Source: Larus michahellis
Taxonomy: Eukaryota > Chordata > Aves > Charadriiformes > Laridae
NCBI RefSeq assembly: GCF_964199755.1
Contig: NC_133898.1
Span: forward strand, 131,295,553-131,359,552
DNA: 64,000 nucleotides
Direction of reading: 5' to 3'
The notes beneath the pieces were generated by a model that was not told the DNA's origin, did no database searches, and saw only the letters and a list, made by a program, of their open reading frames with translations. Positions within the stretch are counted from its first letter, which is position 1; each line of letters starts with the position of its first letter. The position numbers and the translations under genes were made by a program. Of the stretch, positions 15,001 through 30,000 are shown one piece after another.

Positions 15001-18000
15001 GCTCACGGGAGTGGGACATGAGAAACAGCTAGGGGACAAGGTGCACACTCCGAGTGATGGTAACAAGGATTCAGAATACACTCGTTAGGAAGGATAGTCA
15101 TTCAGCCAGTCCTACAGCATTGGAATGACCACCTGGATAGAGGAAGACCAATGCCACCTCCTAACCAGACTCCATCCATCTGCATCTACAAACGTCAACA
15201 TTATCCAGACATAAAAGAATTTTTAGTAGTAGGGGCCAAAATGGGCAAATGCAAGGTCCAAACAAATGCAAGTTGTGAACTCTCGGTAGAGCCGGAGAAC
15301 GCACCAGCAACGCGCACAGGGCTGAGCAGGGAGGGCCACGCGAAAACAGAGGCCAGGAGAAGCCGTCAGCTTTCCTGACCTGACTTGTTACAGGCCTATT
15401 AAAATAGGAGAAAAATCTCGAGTTAGACATGCACAGCAAGCTAAAAGGAAAGAGTTTTGCCTCACATTAGACTTTCCTACAGAAAAGCAGTCATGCTTTC
15501 AGCCAGCTCAGAAACTCTCCAGTTTACTGTGGCAAAACATAAAATTTGAGTGCAGATGTGGATTGCACTTTCTTGCAAAGCAAGGCTACCACTCAATTTA
15601 CAATCATAAACTCGAGGCAGCTCCTAATTTAAAAATCCCAGTTTTCAAACACTTCCCACTAAATCACAGACTGCGAGGATCCCGTCCTCCCAAAGAGGAG
15701 ACTCGCCTGCAGCCTGTCCAAGGGAGCAGTCAGTAACAGCGGTTATAAACACAACACACACATCTCTTCCCCACTTCCCAAAGAACGTTTAGGGAAAAAT
15801 ACAAAACAGTTACAAAATTAGATACCTGAACGTCAACCCTTCTCACAAAAACCTGCCTCTGCAAGCAGCCATCCAGCAGGATGCCACCCCGCAGCTTCTC
15901 GGGTACGTTACTCACCATATCTGTAGCTTGATCTTCTTTCCTTGTAATTCAACGGTTTTAATCTTGAAGTCTATCCCTAAAATAAACAAACACATAAATA
16001 AGTAATTAGGATCTACTTACAAAAAAAAAAAGAAAGCAATTCCACGTCAACTCACAACTGCTCTAGACAGAAGGGCTTTTTTTCTTCTTTTACTTGAATA
16101 ATCGGGTAAAGCAGGGATGCCCGAGGAAGCTAGAGTGCAGGAGGAGCGTGCCAACCAAACGGGGCCTCAAAGTCTACAATCGGGCAACGGACACCTTCAG
16201 GTAACACTGATGAGATGATCTGGCTTGTAAAAACCTTTAAGTGTCTTGCTTATTTTCAAGCAAGAAAAAGATCAGGTTTTTGCCATTTTTCTGGAGAACT
16301 TCCACAAAGGAGAAATTTGGGAGTTTGGGTATAAACTTCAACATCCTAAACAAAATAGCAAGCTTCCTTCTTGGCTTTTTTAAAAAAGATTCTTTCCCCA
16401 AAATGATTAAACCACAATATTTTGCATATGCTGACAAATTACGTGAAACATTGTGAAATTTTGGGTTATTTTTTTATGCTTATACCTAATCCTTGTGATA
16501 CCACCAATTTCAGAAACCTCTCAAAAAACCTACTTTTTCCCCCCCAAAAAAATTTCTCCTTTCCATTAATCTTGTTCAAGTAATCTACTTGTAAGAATAA
16601 CATCAACTACAGAAATCCTAATTCTTGTTACCTGTTTAGCGTAACTCGAGGCAGGCAGCACGAGAGCCTACACCAGAGCATGTGACACAACTCCAGACCA
16701 TTAAAAATAGTCATCTGGCTTTTTACACCCTTGAAACGAGCAGCTGAAGCCCTGAACTGTCTCTCGGGCTAAACGCCCGCGCGTGGTTCACAGACGGCCA
16801 AGCAACGGGAGCAGAAGGGTTGGGGCAACACGAAGCTCTCACCCAGCAATAAAAGGCAGATTATCGGCACAAGCCGGCACCCGACCGCCACGTCTCCTCC
16901 TCCGGGTCCAGCCCCGCTCCAGCCGCTGACGTGTGTCACCGTGCAAAGTGTGTCACCACCACTCTCAAAACCCAGAGTAAGCAGAAGCCCTCCTGAGAGC
17001 ACGTGAGTAAGGTTGTTTTACCAACTAACACAAAATAATTCACATGTTAATCTGGGGCAAAGCTGAAGCGGTATCACAAGGAAGTTCGTTATGCCCAGGA
17101 TTTGCAAGGAAGGACTGAAGGAGAACTGTCCGGAAAAGACTTAGGGAAGAAGAAACCATCAAACTGACGACAGATCCTTAGCCGAGACCCATACTGAAAC
17201 CAGCATTTAATACTGCCCTTATTAATTCTGGTGTAATAATTGCTCTATCTGAAGCCTACTGCTTACGAAAGGGAGAGGCACTATACGAAGGATGATTAAA
17301 ATAAGAAACTGATGACTTGAAGGCAGAATAAAAACCAGGGATGGGTGTCAGCAGTACAAAACCCAACATTACATGCCCATTACCCAAGAATTTCATTTCT
17401 TCTGGGAACCAGCAACTGTTTTCAGATGACAAGGACAGACGGAAGGCCGAGACGTTACCATTTCACTTTCAGGGAGCAGCTCTAACCCGAGGGAGAGGCA
17501 ACCCCAGAATAGGCAAATACAGTCTTGCTGGCACCTGGTGAGACATTCCCATCCGCGGCAGGGAAATCCGACCACAGTTGTTTCAGCCCTTGGTGAAAGC
17601 TCATTTGCGCAGTGGGTACAGACTAATTGCTCTCCCCCAGAAGAGGTGGGCTCGGGGCAGATGCCGTGCAGGCCAAGCCAGGACAAGGACCTCTTCCCAA
17701 GCACGAGAGGCTTGAGGACCACGTCTTGTTTCAACCTTCTCTTCCCAGAACTGCCCACAGGAATGATGAGCAGAGAGTACAGCCAGCGGAGCAGGAAGAC
17801 CACAAGCCATCTCCCCAAAATGCCCTGGCAGTAATTACCTGCCAGAGGTCTGACTTTCAATTCAAATCGGAGAAACAACACTGATAATTTTTCATACTTT
17901 CCAAAAATCTGTTTATATTTAGACTTTTTAAAAGGCAGCAGCTGCAACCACAAACTTCCCCCCTAAATCTACAAGGTCATTTCATACCAAGTAAGATTAA

Positions 18001-21000
18001 ATAGAATTTATGAAACACACTTATGTAAAAAGTCTACATGGGAAGTCTGCTTTAAACCCCACCAAGTCCAGCTCCTTTTAGCTCTCTATACTGCACACGC
18101 ACTACTTCATTTTAACATTGAAGTATTACATTAGTGGAGTTTTTTCGCATAAAAATGAGGATGCCAGAGCCTCTCTGGGAAAGGCTGAACAGTTTTAGGT
18201 GGTGGGGGATGAGAATCCTCCTCCCACAGGCCTGTGTCGTGCAGGGGCAGGAACGGGGACGGCACCAGGAGATGGACACCTACCGCATACGCAGACAGAG
18301 AGGAAAACGGCAAATAACCCTTAAATGAACACCAACTGCAGCTCCTCACAGAGCCTCTCACAGTTACCAAGTATTTCCTAAACACGAACCAGAGTGTAAA
18401 GGGGCAAAACTCCCTATTTCTAAGGGCTTAAAGCTGTACAGTGACTAAAGGCCGAGGTCGTCCACTAACTCCAGGGTGTCAGCTTGGGACCTTCAGACCT
18501 CTGCTTCAGGTCAGTGCTCCGTTTCTTTCCAATTAGCCAAAGCAGTACTTCATCACTTAAATTTACGAATCAATACAGCTTGTATTATATGTATGTGGTT
18601 TGAAAAATAAACCCGCTGAATGATTAATAGCCAACATACAAAGCTGCCCCAAATACACTTAACTATCCTCACATTTTGTAGCCTTTAACGAAGTTGTGTG
18701 CTAGGATGCAGTGCTCCACAGCAACGCTAGCAAACAAATGAACACAGCGTTTGCCAAGAGATCATAAATAAAAGTATTTTATACAGCGACACTAACTTTT
18801 AGGTTTATACAGCGACACTAACTTTTAGGTTCTGCCCAGATAAAGCAGGAAGTTTGACAGCCACTTTCTATGCGTCAAGATAAAGTAAGCTATTAACCCA
18901 GCCAAGGAAGTTAACTCTTCTCTGCACTGAGAGGGATTTAGCTAACTCTAGTATTTGGGGATAAAATAAATCTCTAATCCCATGTTATACTCAGCTTCCA
19001 TTCCAATTACTTTATAATACTAGTTCAGCCTTCATAACAGAAAGACCGTTATAAATAGCAACGGCTATTTGCCTCTAAACACTTTCAAAGTAGTTTTAGC
19101 AGACTGGAAAAGCTAGGCTCCGGCATGGCTCTAATGCCCGTTCGGTTCGAAGTTGCCAGCGACATTGTGCCGGCAGAAACACAAAGGCTTCAGAGAGAAG
19201 AGATTACAGGTACGGGGAGTTTCCAGTAACATTAAGCTCAGGCAGGAGTTTAAGAGGGTAAGGGGGATAAAAATTGAATGGCATGCAGAACGGACATGTA
19301 CTATCACAGGAGAATAATGGCAGAACCAATGAATTAAAGATGAGCATGAAATTACTCCCTCATTAAGTGCCGATAAGATATTCATTGACTTCAACAGGGC
19401 AAACCAGAATTCACAGGAAAAACCTGAAGTATACTGCCAGATTATTAAACACTTAATGTAACTCCGTACTTTCAAATAAAAATGTGGAAGTGTTTGTTAC
19501 TCTTCAGTACAGCTCACACCATTTAACAATGTCTCCTTACAGAGAGATCATCCCAGGCTTCTGGCTCACCTCTGGGTTTCCTTCTGATTTCAAGTCTTCT
19601 ACCAGTTGCTTGTAGCAATTTATCATAGAATGGTTTGGGTGGGAAGGGACCTTAAAGCCCCCCCAGTGGCACCCCCTGCCCTGGGCAGGGACACCTCCCA
19701 CCAGCCCAGGTTGCTCCAAGCCCCGGCCAACCTGGCCTTGAACCCCTCCAGGGATGGGGCAGCCACAGCTTCTCTGGGCAACCAGGCCACTGAAGTTAAG
19801 CTCCTCCACCCCAACACCAGCAGAGGTTATCGTCAGTGACTCCCGACAAAGCATTCTGGCTTTATTTGCGCAAGTTTAAATATCTGTCTTGGTGAATACA
19901 GAACTATTTGCTGAACGGTTTTGAGTTTCCATTGCTCTCAGACAAAAGACATTAATGAAGACCCAGGACTTGCGTCAGCAGAACAGTGTTTTAAATCCAT
20001 AATCACTGCATGCAGTTATATATCACTTTACACCCTCTTGAGCCCCTGCCAAGGTTTTGTAAAGATCGCTTATGTTGCTAAATTGCAAACTAACTGTTCT
20101 CGAAAAGTGAAAGACAACGCCATCAGTACGAGGTGGGGGGGGGGGGGAGAAAAAGTTATTTTCCAGTCCATTTCAGAGCTACAAATGATGAGCTGGCCCT
20201 TTTCAGACTGACCGAATTTTGTTTGCATTCTTTCCAAACAAAGAGAGCATTCAGCTCGGTGGGGACGCGGGGCGGCGGGAAGCGGAATGTAGGGCAGGAG
20301 AGGGGCAAGGCCACGGTGCCAGGAGCCCGACAGCCAACCTGCACCTCGCAGCAGCGCCCAGCACAGCCTGTACGCGGCACGTAAAGAAGCACAGTTTGAA
20401 TTTCGTTTGTTAGTAATTGCTTTGCAAATATACTTTAACAGCACCTTGTATTTTCAACTCGAGGAAGAAAAGCAAATGTGCACAAATTCCTACTCAAGTC
20501 TCGTGTCTTCAAGCTGCGCACCTTTGTGCTGCTACAGGCTCTGGCAACGGCCAGTTACTCTTCTTACCAGTGTACGGAAACTGCGGCTTCAACACCCGAA
20601 TTAGCACAGCAGGATTTGGGCCACATTCACATTTTCTGACAAGCACCAGGAGCCGCCGGGCTGGCCCACTCCGCCTGCAGCCCTCCCCGTGGTCACCGGC
20701 TCCAGAGCATGAGCGACAGCACTTTCTCCAGGGGTCTAGAGGTGACATCCCCCCACTAATCCACTCCAAACAACTAAAGCAAGGTGGAGCTCTTGCTAGT
20801 GATTCCATAGCCACAAAAGGACATGAAACTTATCTTTACTGCCTAGCTTTTTAGAAATTCCAGCGTTAAGCAAAGAAAGAGACAGCCCAGGCAGAAAGAA
20901 ATCTATCTGCTATCTTTCTTTGAATTAACAACTACAAATTCACAAGGAACACAGCCACGTCACTTACAGCACATTAACACAAGCAGTACAAGCTCTAACA

Positions 21001-24000
21001 CACCGATTAGCAGAAGTGCAGCATCTCAGACGCACAGAGAAAATCAGCATCCTTCAGTAGGGCCCAATAAACAGCCCTGAAATGCTTTTATTTAAAAAGC
21101 AAAAGTGCAATAAAAGAAAACTTACCAACAGCAGGAAAATACAACAATAACTAAGCCTGGAAGCTTTTAAAATTAAATTGTAAATTAAACTGTCAATTGT
21201 AAGGCTTTGTTTAGTCTTTGTGTACAACTATCTGATTAAGAGATCTCTCAATTCTCAAGACAGATTTATAAATTGCAAGACTTTCTTAAGCTTAACAAGT
21301 TAACACAGAAGATGACTTCTGAAACAAACTCCTAAGCCACCTACTGCTTTATCACGTTCATTGAAGTTTTGGGTGCAGCACTAAGAAAAAGACAATTCCT
21401 CTAATCCCTCCCAGCAACAACCTTTCCAAACACATTGAGTCCAGAATTATAAATGCTCCAAAGTCCATGTCAGTCCTGCATACAAGCTTTAATAATCCTG
21501 AATGTTATTTTACTAAGAACATGCAGACATTAACATTTATTATCAATGTAGCAGTTAAGATCAAATATTTTGTAAGAAAGCTTCAGATGTAAATGTACTT
21601 TCTCCTTCCAAAGTAAGCCCAACACAAGCACATCGGGCAGGAGGTGAGAGTTCTGGTTCTAATTAAGCTGTTAGTGACCTCAGTTACCACTTAGGTCTTT
21701 CAAAATATTTATTCTACAAGGTATTCATACCTACACAGTATGAATATACAACATTCCCAAGCACACTCTGCATTTTAAGTACAAATACTATTTTACATCA
21801 ATTAGCTTCCTATAGTTTCTCTCCTTCACACCTTCAGCACAGAACGGAGTCCCAGCCCCGGCTTTTCCAGGTGTCACACTCGATACAGGGAGCTGGGGCT
21901 TTGCTGGGACACTGCTGTGCACAAGCACGAGATTCAGACAGAAGAGCTTATGTCGGAGGAGCAATGGCAAACCCCAGGGCAGGTGACTGCTTTGTGCCTA
22001 GGCACGCTGCCACCACTCGATGCCAGCTGCACAGAGACCTGTGCAAGTACACACGGAGTACACAACATACACCAACCTGTTCTAAAGACCCTCAACTCCT
22101 CATCTTATTAAAAACAAACAAACAAAAAACCAAAAACCCCCACTAAACTCGCTTCTTAGCAAAACTTAAATTGAACTCTGTTTTGATACTTCTACTAATA
22201 CTACACATTAACAGGTGGATCTCTGTGGCTATTAATTCTTTGTGAAGTCTTGCTCAGGAGAAAATGGCAATAAAACAATAAAAGGAGTCACTAGACAACG
22301 TCTCAATCTCTTGCTCACTAAGGCAAGTCCGAAGGAGATTTTCAGAGAGATGGAGACAAGGAGGAAACCTGAAAACCTGGACTTCTTGGCTTCTTTTAAG
22401 CAGTATTGAGAATTTGTAGATGTGGGTAAAAAATTGATACTTTAGGTCGCAAGTACTTTCTCTAACAAGACATTTATTCATCCAGAGCGAGGGATTACAT
22501 TGCACTTGAACTCTTCCTTGTCCTTAGCCCTGATCACGTGTAGCATGGTCAGCTACTTGGGAAGGAGCAGGGAAGACGGAAAGGAGGTGGGACCAGCAAC
22601 AAAAAAACAGGTGATCGAATCAAACCGAGAAGCCTATCGATGCTTTAGAGCCTGACAAGATGCAAACATACTGCGCCCTTAGTCTAAACTCAACAGGCAA
22701 TACTAATTTCGTTCATACTTTTATAGGAGGACATGCAAACAGTTATCATGGCAGCTCCACACCTCTTGGTTTTACAGTACTGAATCTGCCCTCCTCTCCA
22801 GCTTTCAAATACATTTAATCTCACGAGTAAACAAGATAGTGACTAAGTAAATAAGACAGCTAGACTTCCTTTTTCAGGAGAAAGCTCACGTCACATGCAC
22901 TGCTGCTTTCCTTTCATTTATGTGTACACATGCATGCAACACAGATGTATCTCCAGCCTCCAATATGTACTCACTTGTACAGCTGTCAGTACTTGTATGT
23001 GCCTTTTCTACGCTTAGGTATGGCAATGAATTCATCGAAGAAATAAAAAAATAGTGTTATTGAACACAAACTTCCATGTAAAACAAACAGCTCCCCTCTT
23101 GCTTTGAAAAGGTGAGAACCAAGAGGACTGAATGCAAGTTGTGCCAAAATCACGTAAGTCCTTGGGGCCCCCTTCGCGTCCCAGCCCCACCGACCTCTCT
23201 CGGAGAGCTGCAGTCAGTCTGGGATCACACACCACCACCCCAACCCACCGCAAGATGAACGACTGGGTCAGACAGACCAGGCTACGGAGGCCTCGGGTCG
23301 GGACTGTCTTTAGGTGGCTCATTTCGGAGCCAGGGACCTCAGGTTTCTCCCCGGTGCTCGGCTGTGCCGTGTTCTCCCCCTGCAGGCGGGGTGCTAGGGA
23401 AGAGCACGCACGGCCAGGAGCAAGGCTCTACGCAGACAGACACAGGCTCAACCGCAACCCCCGCTGCAGTTCCTCCCCTTACAAAACCAGGGCAAATTAC
23501 TTACATGTCTCAAGCCCATTTTATCACTTCAATAAAAGCAGCTAAGACAACAGCTCAAGACTGACACATGGAGCAAGCTACGCTCTCCAGCAAGCCTTTT
23601 CCTTTTGTCTCATTTTTCTTGACCTCACACGAAAACCCGCCAACGTACCAACTACTGCAGGCGACCCCAAAAGCTGAAGGGACATTACCCACTACAAGCA
23701 AACACTGCTGGAAGACAAAGCAAAAACAAGGCACCTATACGAAAGAAAATTAATAATAAATTTAATAATTAATAGATTAATTGAACTTTTTTCAAAAACT
23801 AACAAGAAGTTTCTGAACCTGCCTGTTCTGGTTAGCAGAGGGGAACAGGTGGGAGTGGAAAAACAAAAGAGAAGAAAACTGTACCAGGTAGCAACCACCA
23901 GTCAGTGACCCAGGTGTTATTCTGTCCTCAAGGTAATTTTAGTTTCACTGCAAAACCAGAATTCTATAGCTACGGCAGCAAGCAGCTTGTAACTTGCTTT

Positions 24001-27000
24001 CCAGCAACTGAAGGTAAGCAGTGGAGTCAAACACGCAGCCAGATGCGGATGGGGAACGGAGGCGGCAAACGGGTATCACTCACCAGCTGAGCACACGGAG
24101 CCAGGCCATAGATTGCTGCTCTGAGCCTACAGTAACTCCATACAAACTGCTGCAAAACAAAATAACCTCCAAATAACGTAGGGTACCCATTGCAGACAGA
24201 TGACAGACAACACTTAGCAGTTATGCCAGACCACGCTGCAGATTCCCGTTCATTTAACTAAATGCCTCTACCACACTGGTCAGACCGAAAATAAAAGCTT
24301 ACCAAAAAAAAGACTACAATAACTCACAATACAAGCTTACACGAGAGAGTCTCCCTGCAGTCTCCAGAGTCACCATGACTCAGGACGCCTATTCAGCTGC
24401 AGGCGAGGGAGCACCCACAGAACTTCTCCAGCCAGAGCAGCCCAGTGCCAGGACCTGCAGAGCCACGGCAGCCCAAGCAAAGGGGCGCCAGGCGATGAAC
24501 CAAGGCAGTGCAGGACTCCCCTGGCCACCATGGCTATGGGGAGGGCCAGCAGCAGCCCCCCAGGGACAACACAGAGGGTATCAGCAATCACAGAGCGGTG
24601 ACACTGAAAGAGCCGCTTGCCTGTCTTTGCTGTCCTCTTCTAAGCTTTTAATTCCATCATTTTTGACATTTGATGCCCAGGAGCATAACAAAGTTCTGGA
24701 GATATGAGCAGACTATGTATTTATGTGGTAGAAAACCAGAAATTCAATGGATTCATGTGTTTCATCATCTCTGCAGTAAGTTTTTCCTAGTGCAGCGTGC
24801 AAACCAGAGCAGCCACATGAACTCACTCTTCCTGCTCTGCAAGGTTTCAAGTCGTGACAATTCAGCATTTACCGAGCACCAGAAGTTGCATCTAAATAAA
24901 GGAACACATCCCTTACGTGAAACCCTAGGAAAGGTACTCTTGGTTAACTCTAGCAGTCTAAGAAAGCTCCGCAATAAGAGACAACATCCAGGAAGGTGAG
25001 AGTCCTGTTTGCGAGCCTGGTTTGATCGAGCTACGCATGGGAGGACAATGGGGGAGGACAAGGGTAAGAGAAACATGTGACTCAATTACTTTAATTCCAC
25101 CAGCCGCAAATGATGATGTGATCAGTGTTACATTTTATTTCCTTCTCTTTCCCACACGTCCAGTCCCTGGTGTCAATCCTCCCATCCTCAGACTGAGTCC
25201 AGCACCCAGAGGCCTCTCCTTTCCCCATGGACCTTCCGCAGATGCTCTACTGGTCGCCCATTCATTCACTCAACAACCCATTGCACGCTTTGTTTTAGCA
25301 CCCTCAAGAACTATCACTCAGATAAACACTCGCTCCTTTACCTCGAGGCCACCAGCCTCAGCCCACACCACCTTAACAGCGACACAGAACCGTTTGTCCT
25401 GGTAGCATTTGTAGTAACACAAGCGGAGAAACCACCGGAGGGAATAGCTGTATCTTCCACTGCTAGGGATCCACGCTACCTGAAGTATCCCGAAAATTGA
25501 CATTTTTATAGAGCCGGTATCAAGAAAAGGAATTATGACCACACCTCTCTCCCCATAAAGATAAGCTAAAAGTTTTTAAGCAGTGGTATTTGCTAGTGTG
25601 ATAGCGTGTATCTTAATAACCTTTAATTTCCTCAGAGCATCTATCTTTAGGAACGTGGCAGATTCTCCAAACAATCAACTTACTTTTAGCTTTTAACACA
25701 AGAGATTAAACTAGAGACTCTTTTAAAAAAGTATCTTTCCTCTTCAATAGACCGATCAAGTCCTAACAGCCCCTCCAAACCATCCCCATGGCTCTGTCCT
25801 CAATCGTCCGTTTTTCAGTAGGATTTTATAGTATCTTTGTAAAACTATCTTTACGGGCTAAGTTTCACTAATTCCCTACCAACACAGATAAATTCCAGAG
25901 CTGGTCATGTTAAGGGAAAACACGGGACATTAGCAGTAGCACTGTTGCCAGATCATCTCCTACCAATTAATCTATTCTTAACGAAGCAGATGACAATCCT
26001 GCGAGCCGGCAGCTTCTCACGGTGACCTACATTCTTCCATTCTGGATGCCTGCATTTGTTGTGCTTTCAAATGCTGTCACACACCACGAACAAACAAGCG
26101 ACTGCAATAAGGCTCAGCGTTGCAGGGATGTTTGATTTATGCAAATCACCACTGACTAACTGATACAGGGGACTCAGCTGAATATTCATTTTGGTGACAA
26201 ATCCAGGCCTGTGGCTTATATCCCCGCAAATATATGGCTTAATCCCCCCCCAACAATAGAAGGCCATTGTTATCCAGTGACCTCTTATCTGGGAAAGGCC
26301 ACATACTGGGAATTCATTCACATCCTCCCTGTTCGCAGAAGCGGGGGATCCTCACGCCGCACCGCTGCTTCCCCATCTGCAATTGCCTCCCCAGAGCTTT
26401 CTAGTTCCTTCCTCAAATTCCAGCCACAGCCACCAGCCAGTTCGGAGACAAACAACCACCTTCAGAATTATCCGACTCAGAACTGCAGGAGTGAAGGGCA
26501 CCTTCCCAACTTGAAATTCTTTTTGAAGTGTTCCTGTTTCCCTTCAAAGTGGCAGACAAGCCGTAAGCACGCAAAGCTTCCTTTGTGCATCAGTTCGTTT
26601 CAAGGATATATATCAAATCTAGGTCAAGACTACAGCCTTCCAGCACACCGAAAGTTTTCTCTCATGACTAGCCTCGCTTGAAACCTCAACGATCATCCTT
26701 CAGAGATTTACATTAAAAACACAAGTTAACACCTACGTATTAATTCTGGAGTAAATCATCACAGAAGTCAATATTGCTACCAGAAATTCCTTAAGATCAC
26801 TTGGGGGCAGTATTAAAAAAAATAAATAATCAAATTATCAAGGAGAGAGAAGTGTTGCGAGTTGTCTGCTCTCCATACACCAGGCTGCTGCGCCTCCATA
26901 GCAACTGTGACCTTCCACAATTCTTGTCGCCTATATTTAAAAAATTAATCATTTTCAGAAACAAATCGTGAAACATCTTTTGTTCCACTTTATAGAATCA

Positions 27001-30000
27001 TTTAGGTTGGAAGGGACCTTTCAGATCATCAAGTCCAACCATCAACCCAACCCTGCCAAGGCCACCACTACCCCATGGCCCTCAGCACCACGTCTGCCCG
27101 GCTTTTCAATCCCTTCAGGGATGGCGACTCCACCACTGCCCTGGGCAGCCTCTTCCAATGCTTCACAACCCTTTCAGGGAAGAAATCTTTCCTTTTAAAA
27201 TATAGGTTATGTCCACGCATTTAGGCCTCAGACGCCACAAGGCTGTAAGGAAGCGAACAGTATCAACACGTCAAGAATTCCATGAAGCTGCTTCTCCTCA
27301 AGAGGCATTGTTCAGATGTTTAATAGATTGATTACAACGTGAAGTGCTGTCCATCCCCATACCTGGAACCGAAACAGCAAATCCAAACAATCTGGAGGTA
27401 AGAAAGGCACCATTACCATGCAGCACACCATCACAGTTGAGGTCCCATCACATGCACCCGCTCGGAAGGCACTTTAAAATGGCACTGCCTCATTCAATGA
27501 CGACGCAGACAGTGATTAACTAAGAATTTTACATATATCTCAAGTTCCACCTCCCTTACTCCACGTACTGCATACATTTAAATACTGATCTGTAAACTAA
27601 AAAGGCAGTAATTAAGTTTCTTTGCAAAGACTATTAGAAAATACAACTCTCCCGTAAAGTGAAAATAATTACTCTTCCAAGGGAGGAATTAAGATACATG
27701 AGCTTAAAAACATTAATTAGAGGTGCCTGACTGGAGGTCTGTAAGGAAAGGTGTTTTAGCGAACTAAAGCTACATCCACAAGAGCTCACAACAACCCAGT
27801 TTCCAGTAACCTTTCCTCGAGAGGCATCATGTCCTCCTCCGTGTCTGGAGGCAGTGACAACAGCACAGGCATTCATGCCTTAGCAACTCGAGCCACACTT
27901 TTAGGTGACTAACAAATGCACCACTGGCGATTTAAACTGACGGAGACGGCTAAGGCAGCACAAAACAACAACACGGTTTTCCACCTCTGCCAAAGCAAGA
28001 GGGTAGGGGACTTTGGGCGAGCTCTTCACCTGCCGCAGCTATGCCCGTGAACCCTCCGGGGCGTTAAACAGCACAGGATGGCCGCATCCAGACACGGGTC
28101 AGATGGTGACGAGGGAAGATCCCAAGACCAGAACTTCAGCCAGTGGGCGACGCGTTCGTGGCACAGGTTTGATCTCATGGGTTTGACTCAAGAGCTAGTA
28201 CTCTCCGTATCAGGGCCTGGGCAAAGTTCAGGAGATAACCAGGGCAAGGAGCATTTCCCAACAAAATGGATGCAGACACTGGGTTCTGGGTATCAAGCGA
28301 CAGCCATTTCCAGCAGCTCAGAATCTGTCACGTTTAACAAGCATCAGTTCAGTAGATGTGTTCAAAGCACAGCTGGGTGCAGTCTCCTGGGCAAGCCTAC
28401 TCCACATTCACGCCAAGCAGACTAAAACTGAGATCCCAATGACAAAAGTTCAGAGTCTCACTTCGGGCACGTACGACATGGACAGAAGCCATTTCTCAGG
28501 CCAGAACCAGTTATGAAATCCTCTCATCCTCTCCTCCCCAGCCGCCTTCATCTCATTTATAAGCACTTTTGTCTAATGAGGTCTGACTATATACAGCCCG
28601 TAACACTGAGGGGTAAGCACCCTCGATGCAGCATGCTGGGCGGGGAGATCCGAGGCGGCCACAGAAAGCAGGCAGATCATCCGGTGAAGGTCCCGTGGGA
28701 TTTCTCTTCGCTCAACCGTATCCCTTCCAGGGGAGGAGTTTCAGAAGCCATGTGAAAGTACAGCTCAAATTTACATGTAAAAAAATCTCTGCTCAGAAAG
28801 AAAACTAAAGCTTCCTGTTGACACCACCTACGCTGCCACCGAGCCCTACGAAACCACGCATGGTTTCAACACAAGTGGTTACTTCTTCCAGAAAAAAGAA
28901 ACTTTATCATCTTGTTATTCCCGCAGCTAAACCTTACACAAGGCTCCCACAAACAAAACAAAAGAAAATGAACAAAGGAACTATTTTAGTGGTGTTTTAT
29001 GCATACCAAGAGACAAAAGACACAATAAGGTTTTTATTCACAAGGTAGTATGGGGGAAAAAAAAAAAAGGAAATGAAGCTCTAGCAAGAAGCAGCACTCA
29101 CTTCAGAGTTCTTCCCATGCAGCAATAATCTCTGCTTAGTGTCAGTCAATTCCAGGTTTGAGGGCTGATTTAATTCTCTGCCATTACATCTTTAATTTTC
29201 CAATATACTCAATAGACTTCTGGCCCAGGTAGCAGAGCTGTGCCAGGACCTTCACCACACGTGTCTTCCGAGAGGGCGTCACATGAAGCAGCCATACCGC
29301 CCCCTCTGAACCCGCTGGCACCAAAGCCCATTAGATCGCCCACCTAAAGCCACCGCAGGGAGAGGTCTGGGCGCCAGCAATCCGACAGTCCACATAAAAA
29401 TTCACAACTAATTGGAATTCTACTCTAAACCAACAAGCATGTGCTCCAAGTATGTTCAAGTTCAATTACAGCCGATTAAATTGGGTTTTCATGCATGTCT
29501 TAGCCTACTTATGTTTCCCAGCTAGAAAATAAATACAGTACATGAATCTGCTTTCGCACAAACTGCTGCTATTTATGAAACAGAAAATTTGTCACTACTT
29601 TCTGTAGCAGTAATTTTGTCCTCAAGCTACATAAAAATAAAATTCAAGTTAACACTTACCCTGGCTATTTTATACTCAGCAGATTGACAAGACAGAAGAC
29701 ACATAAACGAAGGGAAGTAGGTTCATTCAGGAAAAGCATTAGCTTTGTCAGAGGCGGGTACTGTCTTGGAGGTCACGAAAAAGATTCAGGCAGTCAGTAA
29801 ATAGAAGCTGAAGAAGAGCCCAGCAGCTCTCTGCCTTCCCAACTTCCCTAAGGATGACTTACTGCAGCGCAGAAACTCCGAGCACGCACTTCTTGTTTCA
29901 ATAATTAAAACTCCGTACTGCTGGAGCTACCACAAAAACAGAGAGCCCATCACTTACGTTTTCAGACCAGACACCTTGCCGGAACGTACACTTTCAGCTG

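Larger units (their letters stand above)
4000..15915 (-). other. RAB10: RAB10 intron 2
   Basis: About 11.9 kb with GTGAGT donor and CCACAG acceptor. It holds CR1 copies at about 9296-9768, 10840-10927 and 11799-12260, a T run at 7285-7298 and a T/AT-rich tract near 14178-14210. The remainder is AT-moderate sequence with no supportable gene. Confidence 0.88.

Noticed and set aside
17393..17953. 186-codon minus-strand open frame in RAB10 intron 1
   Set aside because: No recognisable domain and no matching splice context. Not similar to any RAB10 isoform I know.
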